Under the pieces are notes generated by a model. The model searched no databases. It was not told the DNA's origin and saw nothing but the letters and a program-made list of their open reading frames with translations. The position numbers and the translations under genes were made by a program. From Candidatus Obscuribacter sp. (GTDB lineage Bacteria > Cyanobacteriota > Vampirovibrionia > Obscuribacterales > Obscuribacteraceae), in assembly GCA_021772135.1 (NCBI GenBank), contig JADYXQ010000183.1, positions 1 through 40,312 of the forward strand: a stretch of DNA of 40,312 bases, written 5' to 3'. This document shows positions 24,586-31,026 of the stretch, in pieces; position 1 is the first letter of the stretch; the number at the start of each line of letters is the position of its first letter.

Positions 24586-25113
24586 ATGACACAAGCTTTT
24601 GAAGTTAGTTACACGGCCCTCGAGACGCCTTCGACGGCCAGAGCCCAAGCCGTTATCGTCGGCCGGGCAATCATCGCCATGGTGGATAGTCGCCATGTGC
24701 GCAACGCTGGATCGCCCATGTTTTTCAAGCGGCATGAAGCTGGCTTCACAGTCTGCTGTGAATCTCTTCAGGCGCTGAAATGCCTGCCGCAGACTTATGG
24801 CTCGGTGTTGGGACACTTCGGAGAGTTCGAGCGCGGCACCGCGATCGCGGTGCCCACCGGCGAAAACTTTCAGGCGCTGTTCGCCATCGCTCCGTCTGCG
24901 CGTTCGTATTCTGAGGCAACTCGCCGCCGACTGGCGGTCGAAGTAGGCGGACGTCTGGCGCAGTATTTAGCTCAGCGCATGATCGCTGTGCGTGTGCGCG
25001 TTCCGGAAAACTGCGATTCAATTGTGGTCACCAGTGCTTGCGTTCACGAACTCGAATCCTTGCCTGAGCGGTTCAACGGTGTGTTTCAACGTCAGGCTGT
25101 TTCGGCAGTCTAG
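24586..25113 (+). CDS. Hypothetical protein, no recognised family
   Basis: The 175-residue product has mixed alpha/beta character (AQAVIVGRAIIAMVDSRHVR, a central FERGTAIAVPTGENFQALFA stretch, and a helix SEATRRRLAVEVGGRLAQYL) and no signal peptide or membrane segment. The ATG at 24586 is chosen because AAAGGA lies eight bases upstream; an ATG at 24520 would overlap the P-loop fragment and has no such site. The base composition is somewhat more GC-rich than the neighbouring genes. It lies between the membrane protein gene and a small peptide gene on the same strand. Confidence 0.55.
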   Translation: MTQAFEVSYTALETPSTARAQAVIVGRAIIAMVDSRHVRNAGSPMFFKRHEAGFTVCCESLQALKCLPQTYGSVLGHFGEFERGTAIAVPTGENFQALFAIAPSARSYSEATRRRLAVEVGGRLAQYLAQRMIAVRVRVPENCDSIVVTSACVHELESLPERFNGVFQRQAVSAV

Positions 25114-25204
25114 CAACGGTTTACCTCTCTCAACCCATTCCAACCCATCCGATTATCAAACGGCAAAGCAATTTGCCTAACTCGAACTAAGAAAAGGAAC
25201 TTAC

Positions 25205-25390
25205 ATGAACAACAAATATTTCGCTCGTCCGCTCTCCGTCATTCTGGCGCCAATCGTGGCCCGCAATGCCATTCTCGCCAAGCAGGTTGCGCCGCCCGCA
25301 GCCAGCCCCAAGCGCATCTACAAAAACCTGCCGCCTTTTGGTGCGGCAGCTGATGGCGTCTGCTGTGTGGGAAAGCAAGACAGTAACTGA
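25205..25390 (+). CDS. 61-residue peptide with C-terminal Cys-Cys
   Basis: The start has AAAAGGAAC right in front, so translation is credible. The product has a short basic and hydrophobic N-terminal half (MNNKYFARPLSVILAPIVAR), a Pro-rich middle, and a tail GVCCVGKQDSN. It is too short for most enzymes. It could be a small structural or signalling peptide, or a precursor peptide with a leader and a Cys-containing core, but no modifying enzyme is adjacent. It is the last of three plus-strand genes that begin at 23848. No family is recognised. Confidence 0.5.
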   Translation: MNNKYFARPLSVILAPIVARNAILAKQVAPPAASPKRIYKNLPPFGAAADGVCCVGKQDSN

Positions 25391-25449
25391 AGCAAGAACT
25401 AAGACAGCAACACTCGCTTCGTAACTCTCCGTAGCCGTTGATTTCGCAA

Positions 25450-25473
25450 GGCAAATACAATTGGGTATTTGCC
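25450..25473. terminator. 9-bp hairpin after the small peptide gene
   Basis: GGCAAATAC (25450-25458) pairs perfectly with GTATTTGCC (25465-25473), loop AATTGG. No T-run follows; instead GGAGGTGA appears at 25476-25483, a full anti-Shine-Dalgarno match with no gene after it. It may end the 23848-25390 transcript or be a leader element. Confidence 0.4.
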
Positions 25474-25599
25474 CCGGAGGTGACCCTTGTAAATAGACGC
25501 TTCAAATCACATATTCTCACTCAAAAAAACTTTTCTTTTATACTGTGTAATATAGTTAAAGCACTACGGGCGGTGCCCATGGGTTTGGCTGATGTGCAC

Positions 25600-26445
25600 T
25601 CATTTTGAAGTCGTCAAATGCCAGCCCCACTCCATGGCGGAGCCGTCGTAGACAGGAATAATCTCACCTGTATATATTTCGTGGAGCAATGAAAATGTCG
25701 AAGCCCGCACTCCCACTTCGCAATATGAGATTTTTAGTGGTGTTTTTAAAATGTCAGCGGGAACGATTTCGAGGTAGCGATCTTTATCGACGAAGCTGCC
25801 ACCTGGAGCATAGAGTGATGCAAAAGGAAATAAAATTGAGTTGGGGAGCCGTCCTTTAACCGGTTGATAATCATAGCAATCACCATTAAACTCTGCGGCG
25901 GTGCGCGTATCAATCATCAGTGGCGATTGATCACCGCCATTTTTAAAAGCATCATCGTGTCTTACGCGGCGGCGCTCATCTAGAGCGATTGTGAACTTGC
26001 CGGCTTCGATTGCCGAAGGCGCACCCGACTCGACTAGCGCACCGGCCCTGACCCAGGCATTCCAACCGCCATCGAGCATGAAGACCTGACTGGCGCCGAA
26101 ATATAAAAGCATCCAGGCGACGCGCCCCTCGCGCCCTTTCGAGCGGGCAGAGTCGGCGTAAACCACAATGGGCAAATCTTGTTTAATGCCTGATGCAATC
26201 AGCTTGCGCTCAAAAGCCTGCTCTGGCGCCACTGCCAGTTTGCCCCAGTATCCTGGTTCGTGCAAAATCGCCGCAGCCGCAGCGGGAGCAGGTTCGCACC
26301 AGTCTTCCCAGGCAATTCTTACGGCGCCTGGTATATGGGCGCTCAGATATTCTGACTGGCGGCGGGCATCCACGACCTGAAATTTTCCGCTTTTGCTAAG
26401 CACGCCTTCGACCAGATTTTCAATTTTGAGCAAGGCGATAGACAT
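25600..26445 (-). CDS. Two-domain rhodanese-like sulfurtransferase
   Basis: The 281-residue protein has tandem rhodanese domains. The first (about 15-140) includes VDARRQSEYLSAHIPGAVRI and FMLDGGWNAWVRAG but no catalytic Cys. The second (about 170-281) has IDTRTAAEFNGD and the active loop YCEVGVRAS with the persulfide Cys in the expected place. Such enzymes move sulfane sulfur from thiosulfate or mercaptopyruvate to an acceptor. It has no signal peptide with the chosen start, so it is probably cytoplasmic. The ATG at 26445 is preferred because it gives a normal rhodanese N-terminus; a start at 26550 would extend it through the promoter box of the divergent gene. The spacing suggests that box may influence it too. 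Confidence 0.88.
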   Translation of the reverse strand: MSIALLKIENLVEGVLSKSGKFQVVDARRQSEYLSAHIPGAVRIAWEDWCEPAPAAAAAILHEPGYWGKLAVAPEQAFERKLIASGIKQDLPIVVYADSARSKGREGRVAWMLLYFGASQVFMLDGGWNAWVRAGALVESGAPSAIEAGKFTIALDERRRVRHDDAFKNGGDQSPLMIDTRTAAEFNGDCYDYQPVKGRLPNSILFPFASLYAPGGSFVDKDRYLEIVPADILKTPLKISYCEVGVRASTFSLLHEIYTGEIIPVYDGSAMEWGWHLTTSK

Positions 26446-26483
26446 GGTTTCCGCTCGGTTGCCGGGTGCGTATGCGGCAATTA

Positions 26484-26538
26484 TGCCAAAAATCTGCCAA
26501 AACTTTGCCCGGCCTCTGCCAACTCTATCTATTAGATT
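26484..26538 (+). promoter_or_regulatory. Second copy of the 11-bp-spaced TGCC repeat box with -10
   Basis: TGCCAA, TGCCAA, TGCCCG and TGCCAA start at 26484, 26495, 26506 and 26517, exactly 11 bp apart. Exactly 10 bp later TAGATT (26533-26538) can serve as the -10, about 50 bp before the ATG at 26589. Sequence, order and spacing match the box at 16631-16685, including the odd third repeat TGCCCG. Confidence 0.87.
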
Positions 26539-26588
26539 GCAATTGTTCACCCCGCGTATTGATTTGATTGATCACTGAGGCCCGAGCG

Positions 26589-27143
26589 ATGAAAGTTAGA
26601 TTGCCCAAACTCCTCGTAAAAGTTGCACTAGCCAGCCTGACTGTTTGTTGTGTGAACCTGGTGGGGAGCCACACAGCCAACCAGGCCTTTGCTCAGGGCG
26701 CTCAGTTCGATCTGTCGTCTGTGGTGAACGCCGCCCAGCTCGGCTTAATGTCGTCGAGGCAGAAGCTGCCTCCTGTATCCACCGGCTCGGTGGACATCAA
26801 CACCTGCGACATGCCTTTTCTCAGAAGCAATGGCGGCTCCGGTGCGTTTCCCAACGCTGGCGGTGGCCCAGGCGGATCAGGCCCGGGGGGGCCCGGATCT
26901 ACAGGACCGGTTCCTGCTCCTGCGCTGCCGCCTGGTTATGTCGGTATGACCAACAGCCATAGTGGCGACTATATGGGCTACATCCCACCGGGCGGCAATT
27001 TGTATGACTGGTCGCGGGGAGTTTATGGATTGACTCCCGGGCAGGAAGCGGAGGCGACTTATCTGTGGTCTAGCGGGCAGTTGGCCCAGGGCTTTGCCAG
27101 CGGCATGTTTGCCGGCACCGGCATCAGCATGGGCGGTCCTTAA
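26589..27143 (+). CDS. Gly/Pro-rich secreted protein, shared-promoter family member 2
   Basis: The 184-residue product begins with a basic signal peptide (MKVRLPKLLVKVALASLTVC, cut near AFA at about 32-34). A Gly/Pro/Ser-rich centre follows (GGGPGGSGPGGPGSTGPVPA near 85-104), then LPPGYVGMTN and a C-terminal half rich in Gly and aromatic residues. It resembles the product at 15922-16587 in size, layout and composition, though direct sequence similarity is weak to the eye. The ATG at 26589 is chosen as the start of the signal peptide, with TGAGG about eight bases upstream. Its promoter is the 11-bp repeat box. A surface or matrix role is plausible. It is divergent from the rhodanese gene. Confidence 0.75.
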   Translation: MKVRLPKLLVKVALASLTVCCVNLVGSHTANQAFAQGAQFDLSSVVNAAQLGLMSSRQKLPPVSTGSVDINTCDMPFLRSNGGSGAFPNAGGGPGGSGPGGPGSTGPVPAPALPPGYVGMTNSHSGDYMGYIPPGGNLYDWSRGVYGLTPGQEAEATYLWSSGQLAQGFASGMFAGTGISMGGP

Positions 27144-27184
27144 GAAAGCACGATGTGATGGACCCGAAAACCTTGAGGCTACCT

Positions 27185-27214
27185 GACAGAGATTTTTGCG
27201 CATTTTTCTCTGTC
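27185..27214. terminator. Hairpin between convergent genes
   Basis: GACAGAGA (27185-27192) pairs perfectly with TCTCTGTC (27207-27214), and the loop holds TTGCGCA flanked by T runs. It lies in the 72-bp gap between two convergent stop codons and may stop transcription from either side, although no U-tract follows either arm. Confidence 0.5.
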
Positions 27215-27215
27215 G

Positions 27216-27701
27216 TCATTCCGACCGGTTTTTGGCGAAGAATTCTTTGAGCAAATCGGAGCACTGAGCCTCCATGATGCCGCCCAGTACTTCCGGCACG
27301 GGATAAATGCGTTTTTGTCCATATAAATTGAAGGCGGAGCCCAGTGCTCCCGAAAGCGAGTCGTAGGCTCCGAAGATCACTTTAGCCACGCGGGCTTGCA
27401 AGATGGCTTCAGCACACATGGGGCAGGGCTCGAGAGTAGTGTAGAGGGTCATGCCGCTCAGGCGCCAGGAGCCCGTAATTGCTGCGGCTTCGCGCAGGGC
27501 AACGATTTCGGCGTGGGCGGTAACGTCGTTTAATATCTCTTTGCGGTTGCGGCTGGCGCAGATTAGCTGTCCGTTGTCTACAATTACTGCCCCCACCGGC
27601 AAATCTTCTGCCTGCGCCGTCGAAATTTGCGGCTCAGATTTTTCTCTGGCTTTTTTCAGGGCCAAAAGCATCCATTCTTGGTCGGTTTTGAGGATTTGCA
27701 T
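27216..27701 (-). CDS. tadA: tRNA-specific adenosine deaminase
   Basis: The 161-residue cytidine-deaminase-fold enzyme changes the wobble adenosine of tRNA-Arg(ACG) to inosine. The zinc site is complete: HAEIVALREAA (His ligand and proton-shuttling Glu) and PCPMCAEAIL (two Cys ligands). PVGAVIVDNGQLI near 37-49 and the C-terminal KEFFAKNR are usual for TadA. The length is standard. The gene is essential in most bacteria. It is divergent from the RNA promoter at 27730 and stands apart from other protein genes. Confidence 0.94.
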   Translation of the reverse strand: MQILKTDQEWMLLALKKAREKSEPQISTAQAEDLPVGAVIVDNGQLICASRNRKEILNDVTAHAEIVALREAAAITGSWRLSGMTLYTTLEPCPMCAEAILQARVAKVIFGAYDSLSGALGSAFNLYGQKRIYPVPEVLGGIMEAQCSDLLKEFFAKNRSE

Positions 27702-27729
27702 AATCTTTTTTGAAAAAACTTTTGGAATT

Positions 27730-27758
27730 TTGTCGAGAAAAATAGAGCCAAGTATATA
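27730..27758 (+). promoter_or_regulatory. Sigma-70-type promoter for the RNA element
   Basis: TTGTCG (27730-27735) and TATATA (27753-27758) are separated by 17 bp, the ideal spacing, on the plus strand, which has no protein gene for the next 327 bp. Transcription would begin near 27765. Confidence 0.6.
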
Positions 27759-27764
27759 GGCGTA

Positions 27765-28017
27765 TGTGAAACAACGGAAGCGCTGAATCGAGAGCAGGGG
27801 TGTATCAAGATTTAGTCGGAGATGGCAACGAAGTCAGGGGTGTCTTTGTTGAAGCAACCGGTTCCGTTACGTAGACATCGCAAACGAGCCCGCAAGGGCG
27901 CCTGACAGGGGTGTACAGGCCGTGAGCGAAGGATAAAGGAGAAGCGAAAGACCAAATTTTCTTTTTGTACTAATTACGAATGCGAGGCGCTGTGAAGCAT
28001 CTCGCATTTTCTTTTGT
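27765..28017 (+). ncRNA. Unclassified structured RNA or leader, about 250 nt
   Basis: The stretch has a promoter in front and a strong intrinsic terminator at its end, and no plus-strand protein gene inside. It can fold: GTCAGG (27833-27838) pairs with CCTGAC (27901-27906), enclosing a 7-bp stem GGTGTCT/AGACATC with small inner hairpins, and a GCCC-GCAA-GGGC hairpin with a GNRA-type loop. CAGGGGTGT occurs three times (27795, 27835, 27906). It does not match tmRNA, RNase P, SRP RNA, 6S RNA or common riboswitches as I know them. It is either a free small RNA or an aptamer with a terminator controlling the selenoprotein gene 70 bp further on. Confidence 0.55.
27979..28015 (+). terminator. Rho-independent terminator
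   Basis: AATGCGAG (27979-27986) pairs perfectly with CTCGCATT (28001-28008), followed by TTCTTTT. It is the clearest plus-strand intrinsic terminator in this part of the window and shows that a transcript enters from the left, where no plus-strand protein gene exists after 27143. Confidence 0.85.
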
Positions 28018-28032
28018 GGTGTTATGCTGAAC

Positions 28033-28064
28033 TCAATGCAAATAGGCAAGATTCAATGCAAATA
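28033..28064 (+). repeat. Pair of 12-bp direct repeats upstream of the selenoprotein
   Basis: TCAATGCAAATA occurs at 28033-28044 and 28053-28064, 20 bp apart (about two helical turns), just before the ribosome site of the gene at 28086. This fits a regulator site but could be chance duplication. Confidence 0.5.
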
Positions 28065-28085
28065 AGCACTGCGCGGAGAAAAAAT

Positions 28086-28277
28086 ATGGATTGGTTAATC
28101 TTGGTGGGCTTCGTTGCCATCTATTTTGCCCTGCAACTTTGGATATTGCCCAAGCTCGGTATTAAGACTTGAATGAGCGGCGCCTGCTCGGTCGAGCAGT
28201 CAGGTGAGAGAAAGACTTCTGCAATTGATGCCGCGAAAGTTGATACTGTGCCGGCGGAATTGAAAAAAGAAAATTGA
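28086..28277 (+). CDS. Probable small membrane selenoprotein (in-frame UGA read as selenocysteine)
   Basis: GGAG seven bases before the ATG gives a strong start. The first 28 residues (MDWLILVGFVAIYFALQLWI then LPKLGIKT) form one membrane helix. The codon at 28170-28172 is TGA, but the frame stays open for 34 more codons: MSGACSVEQSGERKTSAIDA, then AKVDTVPAELKKEN and TGA. Read as selenocysteine, residue 29 gives U-M-S-G-A-C, a Sec-x4-Cys pair just after the membrane helix. A SECIS-like hairpin begins 11 nt after the UGA. I recall short membrane peptides ending L-P-x-L-G-V-x-T-C-M-S-x-S-C, in which Cys takes the UGA place, but could not check this. A 28-residue peptide ending at the UGA is the alternative. 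The sel genes are not in this window. Confidence 0.72.
28184..28199 (+). promoter_or_regulatory. Bacterial SECIS-like hairpin
   Basis: CTGCTC (28184-28189), loop GGTC, GAGCAG (28194-28199) is a perfect 6-bp stem with G in the first loop positions. The loop lies 17 nt after the UGA. The known bacterial rule is a stem-loop with a G among the first two loop bases, about 16-37 nt after the UGA, so it fits. Confidence 0.7.
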
Positions 28278-28474
28278 GCTTTCTTAGCGCCAAATGCCCA
28301 CCTGTAGGTGGCGGATCCATATCAACGGTGCTGTTTTGTGGTGCGAAAATGTTGAGGAAATTGCGCGACCAAACGTCATCTAAAAACGAGACACTGACCA
28401 CCTGTTGCGCGCGATAGAGCACACTTGTAATATTTTTACAAAATAACGCTCTTGTAAATTGAACTTATTGCTCT

Positions 28475-28505
28475 CTCTCTCCGTTAACAGAGTAGGTGGA
28501 GAGAG
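28475..28505 (+). promoter_or_regulatory. Hairpin overlapping the ribosome site of the next gene
   Basis: CTCTCTCC (28475-28482) pairs perfectly with GGAGAGAG (28498-28505), and the second arm runs into the AGGTGAG ribosome site of the gene at 28515. Folding would mask the site, allowing translational control. An inverted repeat TTGTAA-N5-TTACAA (28425-28441) lies just upstream and could be an operator. Confidence 0.45.
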
Positions 28506-28514
28506 GTGAGTCTT

Positions 28515-29576
28515 ATGAAAAAGCGCGCAGAAAACGATCCAGAAATTCAAGCGATCTGGATGCAGGTGCAAGCTTTGGCGCCTACCGATGAGGAAGCAAT
28601 GGAAATCTTTTACGAAATTAGTCTTTCGATGGGTGAGAAAAAATGTGATTGTGGTGACGCGGTGAAGCACAGGTTCGCAGGCGATCGTTCCTATTTGTGC
28701 GGTGGCTGCGAAGAAATATTCTCGTTTACATCGGGCACAATGCTCGCTCGCGTAAAGCGATTTCAGGCTTACTTTGCCGCGTTTCTACTTCGCGAAGCTG
28801 GCCTGCTAATCAGTGCCCTGGCCTTTTCACGACTTACAGGAGTTAATTTCGGCACGGCTCTGAACATACAAAAAAAGATAAGCCTGGCAATGGCAAATCA
28901 AATGGATGATACGGCGTCTTTGACTCCTGCAAGACCGCTCCAAGAAATTATTGCCAGGCGCAGTAGAGAAACTCCAGCCCGAATGCATCCATTTTCTGAA
29001 CAAGAAGAAATAGAACTGGCGGCCCAATCTGAGGCTGTAATTATTCAGCAGGAGCAAAGCACAGAAACTGAAGAACATTTTGAGTCTTCAGAACTCAAAA
29101 CTGATGATCCGGTTGACCCATTTGAAGCGGCCATAAAAGCAGTCGCAGGTTTGCTGTCTGATATGGGCATTACGGCCGAAAAACTTTCTCTGCAAACCAG
29201 CATTTCATTTGGTTTGATTAACGGTGCGCTGACAATGCTGGAAATGAACGGCGAAGCAATTGAACTGCCAGGCGGCAAGTTCATTGCTCGCCCTAAGGCA
29301 AAGAAGCAAGTTGTTTTGAGCGATGACGAATTAGCGTTCTTGGTTCGAACCAAATTAGCTATCGCCCTCGTTATTGATAACGTTCAGAGGGTTTTTCATC
29401 GAGTTAGCCGAAAAGCGCTTCAGCTTTATCTGGCGGCAATCTGGTGCGCACAAGATCGGGAACGGTGGGGTGAAGGTTCAGTTCTGCAACTCTGCTTCAA
29501 TCACCCGCCCATCAGATACAAAGATCTGCTCAATTATGTTTCGCCACCTCAACTGAAAATCATGCATTTAAATTGA
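28515..29576 (+). CDS. Transposase-derived zinc-ribbon protein with winged-helix-like domain
   Basis: The 353-residue protein has a zinc ribbon near 43-70 (CDCGDAV, then YLCGGCEEIFSFTSGT) and the following helix-turn-helix-like stretch (FLLREAGLLISALAFSRLTG) that together resemble the N-terminus of IS1595/ISXO2-type transposases. The DDE catalytic core that should follow is absent. Instead there is an acidic linker (about 150-205), a DprA-C-terminus-like winged helix (TAEKLSLQTSISFGLINGAL then MNGEAIELPGGKFI), and a C-terminal helical part (KALQLYLAAIWCAQDRERWG). No inverted repeats or target duplication were found, so it is probably an exapted DNA-binding protein. The ATG at 28515 follows a strong AGGTGAG; an upstream GTG is less likely. 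Confidence 0.65.
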   Translation: MKKRAENDPEIQAIWMQVQALAPTDEEAMEIFYEISLSMGEKKCDCGDAVKHRFAGDRSYLCGGCEEIFSFTSGTMLARVKRFQAYFAAFLLREAGLLISALAFSRLTGVNFGTALNIQKKISLAMANQMDDTASLTPARPLQEIIARRSRETPARMHPFSEQEEIELAAQSEAVIIQQEQSTETEEHFESSELKTDDPVDPFEAAIKAVAGLLSDMGITAEKLSLQTSISFGLINGALTMLEMNGEAIELPGGKFIARPKAKKQVVLSDDELAFLVRTKLAIALVIDNVQRVFHRVSRKALQLYLAAIWCAQDRERWGEGSVLQLCFNHPPIRYKDLLNYVSPPQLKIMHLN

Positions 29577-29601
29577 TCTGATCAGGGGTTTCTATAAAAA
29601 A

Positions 29602-29724
29602 ATGGCGGGCCCGAAATGGCTCGTTACCTATGTTGTCTGGATTTTGCTTGTTGAAAAATTTTTGCTGAAATTGAATCTTTTAGCATGGGTGATTTTGCTA
29701 TTTTGGGTGTTGGTTTGTTGGTAA
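29602..29724 (+). CDS. Possible 40-residue membrane peptide
   Basis: The frame encodes MAGPKWLVTYVVWILLVEKF then LLKLNLLAWVILLFWVLVCW, two hydrophobic segments almost filling the peptide. The ribosome site is poor (CAGGGG about 14 bases upstream), so translation is uncertain; T-rich DNA can give such frames by chance. The rest of the 313-bp gap between 29577 and 29889 shows nothing recognisable. Confidence 0.3.
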   Translation: MAGPKWLVTYVVWILLVEKFLLKLNLLAWVILLFWVLVCW

Positions 29725-29889
29725 AAGTCTGGCTAGTACATTTTGAAAATAAGTAGCATTTTGGATAATATCACCTAAAGTTTTTGTCCAACATCTACCC
29801 TCAGCCCAAATTCCAAAAGCCAGGCCACAGCAACCCTAACAGGCACAGTCCAAATCTAAGCGCGGGTTGCACGAGAGTCTAAAACCAAT

Positions 29890-30801
29890 TTACAGATATT
29901 TTTTGGTGACGCCCAGATCTAGAGCGAAGCGATAACCAATCAATTTGTAGATTATTTTTGCAGCCAGGAAATTGGGTGCGTTCATGCCCTTGATTGGAGA
30001 CAACTCGGTCAAGTCCGCTGCTACTACGTTTTTGCGCACACAGACTGTTTTGATCAGTTCCATTAATTGGTACCAGTCCAGACCTCCTGGTTCTGGGGCT
30101 CCGGTGGCAGGCATAATGCCGCAATCCAGACCATCCATGGAAATTGACAGGTAGACATTGTCCGATAGAGTGTTGATGATTTCGGCAACATCCCATTTGT
30201 CTTGATTGCGCGCCCAGAAGATGCTGATGTTTGGCTCTTCTTCCTCCATCCAGGCTACTTCTTCCCAGCTGATGTTGCGAATGCCTACTTGAGTCATTAC
30301 CGGCGTGGGCAGCACTTTATAGACTTGGAAGCCAACAGAGGCATGGCTGTGAGAATTGCCGTCATAAGAAGAGCGCAAGTTACTGTGGGCGGCGATCTGC
30401 AGTACCGACAGATTAGGATAACGGTCAAGGCAACTCTTTACTCCGCCGAGCGTAAGCGAATGTTCACCTCCCAGCAAAATTGGAAATTTGTCGGTCTCAA
30501 CGAGTGGCTTCACTGCGTCAACCAGAGAGCTGAACGCGTTTTCGCTTTCAGTGGTGACAGGGTCTAATTCTACCGTCTTCATTGTGTGGATGCCAATTTT
30601 GAAAGGCTCAGTCCAGAGTTCGTCGTCAAATAATTCCACGTGTTGGCTGGCTTCGAGCATGGCCTTTGGGCCTTCTTTAGCGCCTTTACCGTACGTGGTG
30701 GACGTTTCATAAGGGATTGGCACGACCACTACACGCGAATTATCTTTCGATGCATAATCGTCTGAAAGTCCAAAATAGTTTTGTGATTTGCTTGACGGCA
30801 T
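29890..30801 (-). CDS. Agmatinase/arginase-family protein with degenerate metal site
   Basis: The 303-residue protein is clearly of the ureohydrolase fold (VVVVPIPYETSTTYGKGAKE, ILLGGEHSLTLGG, the SHAS segment, and APEPGGLDWYQLMELI). Active members bind two Mn ions with one His, D-x-H-x-D and D-x-D. Here His114 (GGEHS) is present, but the second motif reads Ala137-His139-Asn141 and the third reads Ser221-x-Asp223, so three of six ligands are lost. Hydrolysis of agmatine or arginine is therefore unlikely. It may be a binding or regulatory paralogue, as known for other enzyme families. It is cytoplasmic, has no operon partner, and no frameshift or truncation is seen. Confidence 0.88.
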   Translation of the reverse strand: MPSSKSQNYFGLSDDYASKDNSRVVVVPIPYETSTTYGKGAKEGPKAMLEASQHVELFDDELWTEPFKIGIHTMKTVELDPVTTESENAFSSLVDAVKPLVETDKFPILLGGEHSLTLGGVKSCLDRYPNLSVLQIAAHSNLRSSYDGNSHSHASVGFQVYKVLPTPVMTQVGIRNISWEEVAWMEEEEPNISIFWARNQDKWDVAEIINTLSDNVYLSISMDGLDCGIMPATGAPEPGGLDWYQLMELIKTVCVRKNVVAADLTELSPIKGMNAPNFLAAKIIYKLIGYRFALDLGVTKKYL

Positions 30802-31026
30802 TTGACCTTCGCTTTTGGGCGCTGGAAACAGTTACGAGTGTCGTTGCCTGCCAAGGGATGGCGACGCAAACGTAAGATTTGAGTTTTTATAGCATTAACG
30901 GTAGAGCATTGCTATATGCGCCCAGAGACTGGGGCTTTCGTGGCGATTGACATCTCCGGTTGACAAGCGTGTTGTCCTATTCGAGATTGTTGTTGCAGTA
31001 TTTGCCATTCGAAATTGCTGCCCCAG

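Noticed and set aside
27765-28017. Possible tRNA-Sec, tmRNA, RNase P or SRP RNA
   Set aside because: No T-loop GGTTCGA, acceptor CCA, RNase P GAGGAAAGTCC core, or SRP GGAAGCAGCC element was found.
27867-28049. 60-codon minus-strand frame over the RNA element
   Set aside because: It crosses the terminator hairpin and has no ribosome site; the RNA structure explains the DNA better.
28515-29576. Active insertion sequence
   Set aside because: No DDE core, no terminal inverted repeats and no flanking duplication seen.
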